A stretch of DNA of 64,000 nucleotides from Stanieria sp964562685 (GTDB taxonomy: Bacteria; Cyanobacteriota; Cyanobacteriia; Cyanobacteriales; Xenococcaceae): the NCBI GenBank assembly GCA_964562685.1, contig CAZLUP010000001.1, positions 62,001-126,000 on the forward strand. Direction: 5' to 3'. The translations under genes and the position numbers were made by a program. This document shows, piece by piece, positions 37,345 to 45,989 of this stretch. The notes beneath the pieces were generated by a model. The model made no database searches, was not told the origin of the DNA, and worked only from the letters and a program-made list of their open reading frames with translations. The first letter of the stretch is position 1, and each line of letters opens with the position of its first letter.

Positions 37345-37416
37345 TTTTTACTGGTAACTAGTGTACAGGCGAACGGCCGTTCGCTCTTACCGATAACTGA
37401 TAACTAATAACTGAAT
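37345..37416. repeat. Intergenic repeat with a 16-bp perfect palindrome
   Basis: The gap before trmJ is filled by TTACTGGTAACTAG, then GTGTACAG, the perfect palindrome GCGAACGGCCGTTCGC at 37369-37384, and then CTTACCGATAACTGATAACTAATAACTG written in consecutive short units. The GATAACTG/CAGTTATC units are the same family as at 22325-22350 and 57857-57937. The palindrome resembles dispersed GC-rich palindromes of cyanobacterial chromosomes. It can form a cruciform or, in RNA, a hairpin between the hydrolase and trmJ. Confidence 0.7.
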
Positions 37417-37417
37417 A

Positions 37418-38257
37418 ATGTCTACGCCAAAAATTATTTTAGTCGAACCAGCAGGAACATTAAATGTAGGTTCGGTAGCGCGAGTGATGAAAAATATGGG
37501 ATTAGATCGATTAGTTTTAGTCAATCCTCAATGCGATCCTCATGCTTCCGAAGCTCGACAAATGGCAGTTCATGGAATCGAAGTATTAGAACAAGCCATC
37601 ATAGTGCCTGACTTACCAACCGCACTGCAAGGCTGCCAAAGAGCGATCGCAACTACTTCTCGTTCTCGTACCTTACCGATGAATTTAGAATCACCTCGTT
37701 TAGCTCTTCCTTGGCTATTAGAAGCTCAAATCAATTCTGCTCTTATTTTTGGTCCAGAAGATCGAGGTTTGAGTAATAGTGAACTTAATTATGCTCAAAG
37801 ATTTGTGGGAATTCCTGCTAACCCTGAATATCCTTCTCTCAATTTGGCTCAAGCTGTGGCTGTTTGTGCTTACGAATTGTATCAAGCCTCTTTGCCAAAA
37901 AATCTTGACACTACCAATAGCTGTGCTAACTTACAGGGGGAAGAAGAGACGGGGTTCACAAGCCTTGCCCTCGAAGGACGGGGACGACCCCTCACAAATT
38001 TTTCCCCTGTTTCGGTTGATTATGCTTCTTTAGATAATATAGAGGGATATTATCAACATCTTGAAACCGTACTTTTAGAGATTGGCTATCTCTATCCTCA
38101 TACCGCAGCAGCCAGAATGGAAAAGTTTCGACGTTTATACTATCGGGCTAATCTAAGTAATGAGGAAGTAGCAATGTTGCGAGGGATACTCAGCCAAATT
38201 CAATGGGCAATTAAATCTAATGGCGGTCAGACGTACGCAAAACGCGTCGAAGATTAG
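37418..38257 (+). CDS. trmJ: tRNA 2'-O-methyltransferase TrmJ (TrmH/SPOUT family)
   Basis: TrmJ methylates the ribose of nucleotide 32 in the anticodon loop of several tRNAs, using S-adenosylmethionine. The 279-residue protein has the SPOUT motifs: ILVEPAGTLNVGSVARVMKN at the start, then ALIFGPEDRGLSNSEL and the knot motif YPSLNLAQAVAVCAYEL (about 138-154). The helical C-terminus (TAAARMEKFRRLYYRANL) is that of TrmJ. Between the SPOUT domain and this tail is an unusual linker of about 30 residues encoded by GC-rich DNA (37935-38010), which makes the protein longer than usual. It follows an intergenic palindromic repeat. Confidence 0.88.
   Translation: MSTPKIILVEPAGTLNVGSVARVMKNMGLDRLVLVNPQCDPHASEARQMAVHGIEVLEQAIIVPDLPTALQGCQRAIATTSRSRTLPMNLESPRLALPWLLEAQINSALIFGPEDRGLSNSELNYAQRFVGIPANPEYPSLNLAQAVAVCAYELYQASLPKNLDTTNSCANLQGEEETGFTSLALEGRGRPLTNFSPVSVDYASLDNIEGYYQHLETVLLEIGYLYPHTAAARMEKFRRLYYRANLSNEEVAMLRGILSQIQWAIKSNGGQTYAKRVED
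37935..38010 (+). repeat. GC-rich, dyad-containing insertion within trmJ
   Basis: About 75 bases with much higher GC than their surroundings interrupt the linker region of trmJ in frame. They include GGGG-ACGA-CCCC at 37980-37991 and another GGGG at 37951. Encoded residues (EEETGFTSLALEGRGRPL) do not look like the conserved TrmJ tail. The composition and dyad suggest a small palindromic repeat that inserted without breaking the frame; this is inference from one copy. Confidence 0.45.
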
Positions 38258-38317
38258 CCTGGTGCCTACGTAGTCGCTAGTTGTGAAATTTTTTAATCGT
38301 TTTTAGAGGAAGCAAGC

Positions 38318-39601
38318 GTGGACAAAAAACGCAGCCTGGTTTCTAGTAAATCAACGCCAAATAAAAGCAAAAAGAACAATCCTAATTCAAAAAAAGGTAA
38401 TCAGCCTCCTGTTGGTCGCACTTCTGCTACCAATAGTCAATCTTCTCCTTCTAGGGCTAAAAATCAACTGAATGGAACTCAAAATAGCTCCCAAAAACCC
38501 TCCTCTACGTCACAAAAACGTTTAGAAAAAAAAACTAATCGTTCTCAACGCTCTCTTTCTCATCAGAAGGTAACTTCGTCTTCAAGCTTACTTGTCTCTG
38601 CTGTTCGCATCGCAGTCATTGTCATTGGTATTAGCACTATTTTAGGAACAGTTATTGGAGTTGCCAGTAATATTAATACGCCCGTAGCTCAAGAAAATAG
38701 CTCTGCTACAGCAAAACTTCAAGCTGCTACAGCAGAAAATCAACAGCAATTAGAAAAGTTACTGCCCAACGTGGTTTTAGGCAAAGAAATAACTAGTCTC
38801 AAAAGCAAATTACAAACTTTAGCTAGTCAATATCCCAAACTACAACCAGCTATATTTTTAGTAGATCTCGATGATCATTCTTATGTAAGTATTCAAGGGG
38901 CTGCTGCTATTGCTGCTGCCAGCACGATCAAATTGCCCATTTTAGTAGCTTTTTTCCAAGATGTAGACCAAGGCAAATTTCGTCTTGATGAAAAGTTAAC
39001 TATGAATAAAGAAGACATCGGTAGTGGTTCTGGTAGTATGCAGTATGAAAAACCTGGAACGCAATTTACTACCTTAGAAGTAGCTACCAAAATGATAACT
39101 ATTAGTGATAACACTGCAACTAATATGTTGATCAAAATAATGGGTGGTGCTGAAAAATTAAATCAGCGTTTTTGGGAATGGGGTTTGACAGAAACTGTAA
39201 TTCGCAATCCTTTACCCGATTTAGAAGGAACTAATACTACTAGTCCAGAAGATTTAGGTAATTTATTAATCAATCTCGAACGAGGCAAGTTAGTTTCGCT
39301 TAAATCTCGCGATCGTATATTAGTGATCATGAGAAATTTAGTGAGAAATACTTTGCTACCAGTAGGATTAGAAGCAGATGCCACCATTGCCCATAAAACA
39401 GGCGATATTCGTTCGGTTTTAGGAGATGTAGGTATTATTGATATGCCTAATGGTAAACGTTATATTGCCTCGGTTTTAGTCAAACGTCCCGATAACGATC
39501 CACAAGCTAAAGAGTTTATTCAAAAAATGTCTCAAGTTGCTTATCAACATTTGAAATGGCAAGAGTCTAATCTTTTTAGTGAAGACACATTTACCGAATA
39601 A
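38318..39601 (+). CDS. Membrane-anchored class A beta-lactamase-like protein
   Basis: The 427-residue protein starts at a GTG with AGAGGA seven bases upstream. Residues 1-85 are a disordered Ser/Asn/Gln/Lys-rich basic region that would be cytoplasmic. A membrane segment follows (about 90-112), then a spacer, then an extracytoplasmic serine hydrolase domain with the penicillin-recognising motifs STIK (Ser202, Lys205), SDN (263-265) and KTG (360-362). The omega-loop Glu of true class A enzymes is not obvious: the corresponding stretch is LPDLEGTNTTSPEDL. It may therefore be a peptidoglycan-related hydrolase or a sensor rather than a resistance enzyme. Confidence 0.85.
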   Translation: MDKKRSLVSSKSTPNKSKKNNPNSKKGNQPPVGRTSATNSQSSPSRAKNQLNGTQNSSQKPSSTSQKRLEKKTNRSQRSLSHQKVTSSSSLLVSAVRIAVIVIGISTILGTVIGVASNINTPVAQENSSATAKLQAATAENQQQLEKLLPNVVLGKEITSLKSKLQTLASQYPKLQPAIFLVDLDDHSYVSIQGAAAIAAASTIKLPILVAFFQDVDQGKFRLDEKLTMNKEDIGSGSGSMQYEKPGTQFTTLEVATKMITISDNTATNMLIKIMGGAEKLNQRFWEWGLTETVIRNPLPDLEGTNTTSPEDLGNLLINLERGKLVSLKSRDRILVIMRNLVRNTLLPVGLEADATIAHKTGDIRSVLGDVGIIDMPNGKRYIASVLVKRPDNDPQAKEFIQKMSQVAYQHLKWQESNLFSEDTFTE

Positions 39602-39638
39602 AACCACTAGCTAATCTTTTTGTGAAAAAGTTACCAGT

Positions 39639-42600
39639 TTAAAACATACGACAACCCAATCTAGTTAAAGCTTGAATGGCAGGAGTAAATTCAGGATTTA
39701 GATTTCTTGCTTGTCTGTAAGCATCACAAGCCTCACTATATCTTTGCCATCCCTCTAACGCCGAAGCTTTATTGATCCAAACAAAGGGATCGTTGGGTTC
39801 AATTTCTTCAGCACGTTCAAACGCAGCTAATGCTTCATCGGTTTTGTTTTGAAAAGCTAAAGCAATTCCACGCCCTACCCAAGATTTATAATCTTCAGGA
39901 TTGATTTTTAAAGCTTTGTCAAACGAATCAATTGCCTCTGCTTGATCTCCAGCTTGAGAGAGAGCCAAACCTCGATCGCGCCACGCATGATAAAAACTTG
40001 GATTAATTGTGACTGCTTGATCAAAAGATGCGATCGCTTCAGGAAGATTACCCATCCCATCTCGCAACAAAGAGCCACGATTTTGCCAAGTAATATAGGA
40101 CTCTGGTTGAATTTCTAAAGCACGATCAAAAGCAGCTAATGCTTCTTGATATTTACCCATCGCAAATAAAGCATTACCTTTTCCTAACCAAGCCAAGTGA
40201 GATTCAGGCTGAATAGCAATTGCTTTTTCATAAGAATCAAGAGCTTTTTGCTGTTGTCGCAATTTACTAAAAACATTACCGCGATCAATCCAAGCTGTCA
40301 CATTTTTGGAATTTTCTTGTAAAACTTGGTCGTAAGCAACCACAGCTTCTTGATAAACTCGATCTGCTGATTGATTTTGACCTAAATATTGAAGTGCCAA
40401 GGCTTTATTTTGCCAAAATCTGGGGTCTAAAGGTTTAATTACCTGAGCTTTATTAAAATCACTCAATGCTTCTTGATATTTACCTAAGCCAATTAAAGCC
40501 AAACCGCGATCGCTTAAAGCCTGAGCATTATTTGGCTCTATTTCCAGTGCTTTGTCTTGAGCAACAATTGCTTCGAGATAATTTTCTAATTTATAAAGTG
40601 TTCTACCTTTACGATTCCAGGTTTCAGCTTTGTTTGGCTCTAAATCTAAAGCTTTTTCATAGGAGACTAAAGCAGCAGGAAATCTTTCTAAACGATAAAG
40701 AGCATCACCACGACTTTTCCAAGTACTAGCATTTTGAGTATCTAGTTGAATTGCTTCGTCATAAGCTGCTAATGCTTCTTGAAACCGTTCTAAATGATAA
40801 AGCGCGTCTCCTCTTCCTTGCCAAGCTTTGACATTGTTGGGTTGCAGATCGATAGCTTGCTGAAATTTGGTTAAGGCTGTTTCTGGCTCTTTGGTCAACA
40901 ATCTTTGTCCTTGAGACCAATAATACAATGGTCTGAGAGTCGGGGAAAAAAATTCAATACTAGCTAGTAAAGAAACAATTCCAGCTAAAGCGATTAAACA
41001 ATAAACCAAGTTTGATTTGTTGCCCATTCCTTCGGGAACAACCGTTGGCAAATTGATATTATTAAAAAAGTCTGATTTACCTGTATTGCTAGCACTAATA
41101 GTTTCGCTCGGACTAAAGTTACCAGATACATGATAAATTTTATTAAGATCGCTTAAAACTTTTTCGGCTGACTGATAACGTTTACCCAAATCTAGGCTTG
41201 TCATCTTGGCGAGAATTTTCTGTAATTTACGATTAATTTGTAATCCTTCTTGCCAAATAACTTCTCCCGTTTGTTCCTCAATGGGAATTTGTTCTGCTTT
41301 CACTCCCGTCAAAGCACAGATCATAGTAATGCCTAAAGCATAGAGATCGCTACTTACCGTTGGTCTACCAGCAATTTGCTCAGGAGGCATATAAGCTTTG
41401 GTTCCAACGGGATCGATGGTACCAGTTTTTAGTTTAGTTAAATTGCCAATGTCTTTTAAGGCTCCAAAATCGATCAGCATGACACGTCCATCCGAATTAC
41501 GAATTAATAAGTTGGATGGTTTAATGTCGCGATGAATCACTCGATGCTGATGGATAAAAGCCAATACCATTAAGGCATCGGCTAATAACTCTACCACTTG
41601 TTCTTCGGTTAAAGTCTTAGTCTGTTCTAGCTTTTTTTGTAAGCTTTCTCCAGGAACATATTCTTGAACTAAGTAAAATTCGCCATTATCTTCAAAATGA
41701 TCCCAGATTTGAGGAATTTGCTCGTGATAACTTAATCTTTCTAAAACAGCTATTTCATTAGAAAATTGACGTTCGGCTGCTTGAATATTAGTAGGATCTC
41801 GGTCAGAAAATTTAATTTCCTTGATCACGCAAGGAGATTGATAGTGTCGCCAAAGATTATCAGCTAAATAAGTATAAATTCCTGCTTTACCACCAAGATA
41901 GCTGGTAATTCGGTAGCGTCCACCAACAACTTGCTCGACTTTTAGTAATGGTTGTAAATCGTACAGAACTTCAATTGCTGAGTTATATCTTTCTACACAT
42001 TTAGGAAAAACCATTCGATTGATAATGTCTACCAAGCGAGAACTAATCGAACAGTAATTCTGCCAGTTTGACTGGTTTGTCTCTTCTAAATTTTCTAATT
42101 CTATTGGCGATCGCCCTGTAAGAGCATAGATAGCTATTTTACCTAAAGCATATAGATCGCTGGCAAAAGTGGGTTGACCTGCAATTTGTTCTGGTGGCAT
42201 AAATCCTTGAGTGCCTACCATTTGGGTAAAAACAGCCTGTCCTTGAGAATTAAGAGCGATCGTACTAATTTCTTTAACTGCACCAAAATCAATCAGAACA
42301 AATCTTCCATCTTGTTTACGTCTGATTAAATTAGCAGGTTTAATATCACGATGAATAACATTGGTTTTATGAACAAAATCTAAAACTCTCAAAACATCTT
42401 GTAGCAATCCAATAACTTGAGTTTCATTAAAAAGATTACGTTCAATTTCTGCTTGTAGCTCTTCTCCTTCAATGTATTCTTGTACCAGATAAAATTCGTG
42501 GTTTTCCTCAAAATAACTAATCAACTGAGGAATTTGATCGTGACTCCCTAATCTTTGCAAAACTGATGCTTCATTAACAAAACGCTGTTTAGCGTTTTCC

Positions 42601-42827
42601 CAAACCCGAAGATTATTGGTTCGTGGTTGCAGTTGTTTAATCACACATTGTGGATGATCGGGTTGACTTAAATCGTTGGCGAGATAAGTTCGACCAAATC
42701 CACCTCTACCTACTTGCCGCACAATTTGGTAACGTTGATCGAGGATTGTGCCAGGATGATGCATTTTAGCTCCAGAGACGGGAAACATATCTCCAGAATT
42801 AGATCTGTTAGGTTCTATATTGGACAT
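39639..42827 (-). CDS. Ser/Thr protein kinase with two kinase domains, membrane segment and TPR repeats
   Basis: This 1062-residue receptor-like kinase has two complete Hanks-type kinase domains in tandem. Kinase 1 (about 33-290): glycine loop VGRGGFG, Lys64, HRD 159-161, DFG 180-182. Kinase 2 (about 304-565): altered glycine loop LGGKAGIYTY at 311-320, Lys336, HRD 432-434, DFG 453-455. Both keep the catalytic Lys, Asp and DFG, so both may be active. A membrane segment (about 606-627) is followed by about 12 TPR units (640-1055), each with W/G/A/Y consensus, ending near Cys1060. The TPR part would be outside the cytoplasm if the kinases are inside. It converges with the beta-lactamase-like gene. 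Targets are unknown; FHA proteins such as the PBP at 3328 are plausible readers. Confidence 0.95.
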   Translation of the reverse strand: MSNIEPNRSNSGDMFPVSGAKMHHPGTILDQRYQIVRQVGRGGFGRTYLANDLSQPDHPQCVIKQLQPRTNNLRVWENAKQRFVNEASVLQRLGSHDQIPQLISYFEENHEFYLVQEYIEGEELQAEIERNLFNETQVIGLLQDVLRVLDFVHKTNVIHRDIKPANLIRRKQDGRFVLIDFGAVKEISTIALNSQGQAVFTQMVGTQGFMPPEQIAGQPTFASDLYALGKIAIYALTGRSPIELENLEETNQSNWQNYCSISSRLVDIINRMVFPKCVERYNSAIEVLYDLQPLLKVEQVVGGRYRITSYLGGKAGIYTYLADNLWRHYQSPCVIKEIKFSDRDPTNIQAAERQFSNEIAVLERLSYHEQIPQIWDHFEDNGEFYLVQEYVPGESLQKKLEQTKTLTEEQVVELLADALMVLAFIHQHRVIHRDIKPSNLLIRNSDGRVMLIDFGALKDIGNLTKLKTGTIDPVGTKAYMPPEQIAGRPTVSSDLYALGITMICALTGVKAEQIPIEEQTGEVIWQEGLQINRKLQKILAKMTSLDLGKRYQSAEKVLSDLNKIYHVSGNFSPSETISASNTGKSDFFNNINLPTVVPEGMGNKSNLVYCLIALAGIVSLLASIEFFSPTLRPLYYWSQGQRLLTKEPETALTKFQQAIDLQPNNVKAWQGRGDALYHLERFQEALAAYDEAIQLDTQNASTWKSRGDALYRLERFPAALVSYEKALDLEPNKAETWNRKGRTLYKLENYLEAIVAQDKALEIEPNNAQALSDRGLALIGLGKYQEALSDFNKAQVIKPLDPRFWQNKALALQYLGQNQSADRVYQEAVVAYDQVLQENSKNVTAWIDRGNVFSKLRQQQKALDSYEKAIAIQPESHLAWLGKGNALFAMGKYQEALAAFDRALEIQPESYITWQNRGSLLRDGMGNLPEAIASFDQAVTINPSFYHAWRDRGLALSQAGDQAEAIDSFDKALKINPEDYKSWVGRGIALAFQNKTDEALAAFERAEEIEPNDPFVWINKASALEGWQRYSEACDAYRQARNLNPEFTPAIQALTRLGCRMF

Positions 42828-43093
42828 GATCTATCCTAGCCAAAAAATTGTAGATAAAATAATTTTTTGAAGTTGTCTTCAATAATTTTGTCTATTTTAG
42901 CGAGGAGAATTTATCAATAGCTGGATAATTATTTTTTTAAGTTTTCTTTATTTTTACTAAAGAATCTTAACAACAATCTTAATTTTAAGACTGCATATCC
43001 AGAGCGACACTATCATACATTATAGAATAAATATATCAGTTAATCGGCTGATTTTAGTTTACTTATCAAGTTTAATTAATTTGGTTAATAACT

Positions 43094-43660
43094 ATGAAAA
43101 CTAAATATTTACTTAAAAACTTAACAGGAGCAATTGCTTTAACTAGCGGGATTGCTCTAATTGGCATTCCTACGTTAGCGCAATCGTTTTATTTTTTTCC
43201 TTCTAGTTATTTCTATCGTTCAGCTTTTCCTTATGAATCGGAAGATAATCCTAATGTAGCTGAATTATTAGCTGCCAATCCAGATTTAAAAACTGTTTCT
43301 TCTTTATTAAAAGATGCCAACTTGGCAAAAAGTCTTGACGAAAAAGAAGTAACCTTTTTTGCACCAACTGATGAAGCTTTTAAAGCTTTACCTGTTGCTA
43401 CTCAAGAAAAATTATCTAATCCAGACAAATTGACTCAATTACTCAAATATCACATTGTTGAAGGAAAAATTACTGACGAGAATATTAAAACTCAAAAAAT
43501 AGCTACTTTACTAGGTAGTCCAGTCAAAATTGTAGGCGTTCCCCTACAAAATAAACAAGTTCAAATTAAACTCAACCAAGCGACAGCAAGTGAACCTCTT
43601 CCTGCTACCAATGGTGTAGTTATCCCGATTGATAGTGTTTTACTTCCTCCTAACTTCTAG
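43094..43660 (+). CDS. Secreted fasciclin-domain protein
   Basis: The 188-residue protein has a signal peptide (about 1-29, cleavage after TLA) and one fasciclin (FAS1) domain. The H1 box reads EVTFFAPTDEAFKALP, and the H2-type YH motif is LLKYHIVEGKI. FAS1 domains mediate adhesion and are found in secreted bacterial proteins, including many in cyanobacteria. The mature N-terminus has an aromatic FYFFPSSYFYRS stretch. The last 21 bases overlap the end of the convergent ftsW gene. No anchor motif is visible, so it may be periplasmic or extracellular. Confidence 0.92.
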   Translation: MKTKYLLKNLTGAIALTSGIALIGIPTLAQSFYFFPSSYFYRSAFPYESEDNPNVAELLAANPDLKTVSSLLKDANLAKSLDEKEVTFFAPTDEAFKALPVATQEKLSNPDKLTQLLKYHIVEGKITDENIKTQKIATLLGSPVKIVGVPLQNKQVQIKLNQATASEPLPATNGVVIPIDSVLLPPNF

Positions 43661-44818
43661 GGATTTTTTTAACCTAGTTGGTTCAGCTTGACAATTTTCT
43701 TTGGCTACTCTAATTAATAATGCTGCTAATAACAAACTAGCAATCATCGAATTAGTGCCATAGCTAAAAAAGGGTAGAGGTAAACCTGTGGTTGGCAAAG
43801 AACCAGTTGCCACGCCGATATTAATTAGAGATTGTCCTACCATCAAAATCATCACTCCAATTGCTACTAGCCTAGAAATTGGGTTACTACATTTAAAAGC
43901 TACTCTTAAAGCTAAAGTTCCGTAGCCAAGAATAAAAATTAAGAGTAGAACACTACCAATGAACCCAAATTCTTCAGCATAAACAGCAAAGATGAAATCT
44001 GTAGTACGAATTGGTAAATAGGATAATTTTTGTTGAGATAAGCCAAAACCAGAACCACCTAAACCACCAGACGCGATCGCAAGTAAACTTTGAATTAACT
44101 GATAACCTTTACCTTGATAATCTTGCCAAGGATCAAGGAAAAAGACAATTCGATCTCGTTGATAAGGATTGATATAAATACTAAGAGTAGCTAGACTTAA
44201 ACCTGCAATTGAAGTTATTAACAACTGACTCCACGGTAATTGAGCAGCAACGGCGATTAACCACAAACTCATACCACACAAAGCTGTTGTACTCAAATTT
44301 GGTTGTTTTAAAATCCCTAGCAAAATTAAACTAAAAATAGCTAACCAAGCAATTCTTGCGCCAGAATCTAGTTTTTTCCATTGAGCAAAGATATAAGCTG
44401 CTTGTAAGACTAAAAATGGTTTAATTAATTCTGAAGGCTGTAAAGTAAAAGGACCAATAGCAATCCAACGACTGGCACCATACGTAGTTTTTCCTAAGCC
44501 TGGAATCAAGGTTAAAAAAATTGCGAACAAAAGGGCTATTACCATCCAAGGAGAAAGCTTTAAGACGGCTTTTAAGGGATTATTTACTACTGAAAAAAAA
44601 CAAACAAACCCAATTAACACCCCTAATAATTGGCGTTTTAATAAATAAAACCCATCACTATATTCAATAACGCCTTCGGGAAAAGAAGCTGATACCAAAG
44701 TAACTAAACCAACAAATAGCCAAGCCAAGGTCAACCAATACAACAATCTTGCTTCTAACGCCCAATGTTTCGTTTGCAGATTAAAGCGAAAACTTAAAAA
44801 CTTGAGATATTGCTGCAC
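43640..44818 (-). CDS. ftsW: FtsW/RodA/SpoVE-family peptidoglycan polymerase (FtsW)
   Basis: SEDS-family glycosyltransferase that polymerises lipid II at the division septum. The 392-residue membrane protein has about ten spans, the large extracytoplasmic loop and the C-terminal signature TTGLPLPFFSYGTNSMIASL. The conserved Asp region reads DFIFAVYAEEFGFIGS. The start is a GTG at 44818 without a clear ribosome site, so the exact start is uncertain. It lies downstream of apcC behind a strong terminator and overlaps the convergent fasciclin gene by 21 bases. FtsW is preferred to RodA on overall sequence pattern; I could not test this by alignment. Confidence 0.88.
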   Translation of the reverse strand: MQQYLKFLSFRFNLQTKHWALEARLLYWLTLAWLFVGLVTLVSASFPEGVIEYSDGFYLLKRQLLGVLIGFVCFFSVVNNPLKAVLKLSPWMVIALLFAIFLTLIPGLGKTTYGASRWIAIGPFTLQPSELIKPFLVLQAAYIFAQWKKLDSGARIAWLAIFSLILLGILKQPNLSTTALCGMSLWLIAVAAQLPWSQLLITSIAGLSLATLSIYINPYQRDRIVFFLDPWQDYQGKGYQLIQSLLAIASGGLGGSGFGLSQQKLSYLPIRTTDFIFAVYAEEFGFIGSVLLLIFILGYGTLALRVAFKCSNPISRLVAIGVMILMVGQSLINIGVATGSLPTTGLPLPFFSYGTNSMIASLLLAALLIRVAKENCQAEPTRLKKSLEVRRK

Positions 44819-44849
44819 TATTCTAACGAGTTATTCTTGATTAACCCAT

Positions 44850-44880
44850 TAAAAATAACAAAAAGAGGTCGTTACCGACC
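44850..44880 (-). terminator. Rho-independent terminator after apcC
   Basis: On the minus strand the RNA reads GGTCG-GTAA-CGACC, a perfect five-pair GC-rich stem with extra flanking pairs, followed by TCTTTTTGTTATTTTT. It begins 27 bases after the apcC stop and is well placed to end the apc transcript before ftsW. Confidence 0.85.
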
Positions 44881-44907
44881 CCAATTAAAAACTTTTGTAT
44901 CTATTTA

Positions 44908-45111
44908 TCACAATAAGCCTGTGTTAGTACCTTGCTTGCCAGTTGCCAATTCTACTTTAAGAATTTTGCCACCCATTTTCATGATTCTTTGTTGTTCGCG
45001 GAACCAGTTGTCATAAGGAACTAATTTAGTAAAGTAAGTATTTTGAAGTTCGCGCTGAGTCCGAATTCTAGTTTGACTAGGAACACAAGCAGTAACCTTA
45101 AACATCCGCAT
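44908..45111 (-). CDS. apcC: Allophycocyanin core linker LC 7.8
   Basis: ApcC is the small linker that caps allophycocyanin trimers in the phycobilisome core. The 67-residue protein begins MRMFKVTACVPSQTRIRTQR and has the CpcD-like linker fold sequence, including YFTKLVPYDNWFREQQRI. The start is set at the ATG at 45111. A longer frame exists, but AGGAGA lies 11 bases before this ATG and the length then equals the family norm. It is the last gene of apcEABC, 284 bases after apcB, with a structured intercistronic region and a strong terminator downstream. Confidence 0.97.
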   Translation of the reverse strand: MRMFKVTACVPSQTRIRTQRELQNTYFTKLVPYDNWFREQQRIMKMGGKILKVELATGKQGTNTGLL

Positions 45112-45244
45112 GAGTTGACTTCTCCTAATGCTGTTAAATATTCTTTTGTGATTAATATTCGATTCTTTGTCTATCACAGTAAGGCATTAATTTCAGTTAT
45201 GATGCTCTTTACTGAAAAATTTTAAAAGCCTAAAAACATACTAA

Positions 45245-45352
45245 GGTCGGGAGTCAAGAGTCAATACTAGATCGCTAAAACTCATCTTTTTTTTTCGCGC
45301 TCGAAAGACTAAGCCTTGTAGGAACTAGCACTCACTCTGGACTTCCCGAACC
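45245..45352 (-). other. Intercistronic inverted repeat between apcB and apcC
   Basis: On the minus strand GGTTCGGGAAGTCC (45352-45339) is largely complementary to GACTCCCGACC (45255-45245), about 84 bases apart, with smaller pairing inside. The folded RNA would be a long stem-loop 44 bases after the apcB stop. Such a structure could stabilise apcAB mRNA or lower apcC expression, matching the known excess of ApcA/ApcB over ApcC. No terminator T-tract follows directly. Confidence 0.45.
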
Positions 45353-45395
45353 TCTAAGTTTAAAACTATTTACCAACTTAAAGCCGTATCGGCAA

Positions 45396-45881
45396 TTAGC
45401 TCAAGCCAGAGCAAATGTAGTCTAAGTAAACACCCATTTCTTTTCCTGCGTCAGCACCTACCAAGCTAGCAGTAACTTCTTTGATTGCTTGGATTGCTTG
45501 AACAGTTGAAGAAATAGGAACACCTAAAGAATTATAGGTTTCTTTTAAGCCGTTGAGTACGCGCTCATCTAAGATGGAAGGATCGCCAGCTAACATAGCA
45601 TAAGTAGCATAGCGGAGATAGTAGTCAAGGTCGCGAATACAAGCAGCATAACGACGAGTGGTATACATATTACCACCAGGACGAGTTACGTCAGAATATA
45701 GCAAAGATTTTGCTACTGCTTCTTTAACGATGGTAGCTGCATTAGCACTGATTACGCTAGCTGCGCGTACTCTTAATTGACCAGTTTTAAAATAGTTTTT
45801 GAGCTTGTCCATAGAAGCACCATCGAGGTACTTACCTTGAACGTCAGCAGAATTAATAACAGAAGTAATTGCGTCTTGCAT
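45396..45881 (-). CDS. apcB: Allophycocyanin beta subunit
   Basis: ApcB pairs with ApcA to form the allophycocyanin monomer of the phycobilisome core, which passes excitation energy toward the photosystems. The 161-residue protein has the bilin attachment Cys81 in RRYAACIRDLDYYLRY and Asn71 (PGGNMYTTRR), the residue methylated in this family. Length and C-terminus (YLDYICSGLS) are canonical. AAGGA precedes the ATG. It lies 108 bases after apcA. Confidence 0.99.
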   Translation of the reverse strand: MQDAITSVINSADVQGKYLDGASMDKLKNYFKTGQLRVRAASVISANAATIVKEAVAKSLLYSDVTRPGGNMYTTRRYAACIRDLDYYLRYATYAMLAGDPSILDERVLNGLKETYNSLGVPISSTVQAIQAIKEVTASLVGADAGKEMGVYLDYICSGLS

Positions 45882-45989
45882 AGCTTTGTTTCCTTATCTC
45901 ACCTAAGTCTTAAATGCCTGAACAATGACAAGTTAGTCTATACTCTAGGGAAGCTTGATGCATTTAGAGAAGTAGCTCAAAGCACTACT

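Noticed and set aside
39602..39638. CTTTTT-GTG-AAAAAG stem between convergent genes as a terminator
   Set aside because: The stem is A/T only and too weak to call as a rho-independent terminator.
45112..45177. Longer N-terminus for ApcC
   Set aside because: The extra 22 residues are not part of the conserved linker, and the internal ATG at 45111 has the good ribosome site and gives the normal length.
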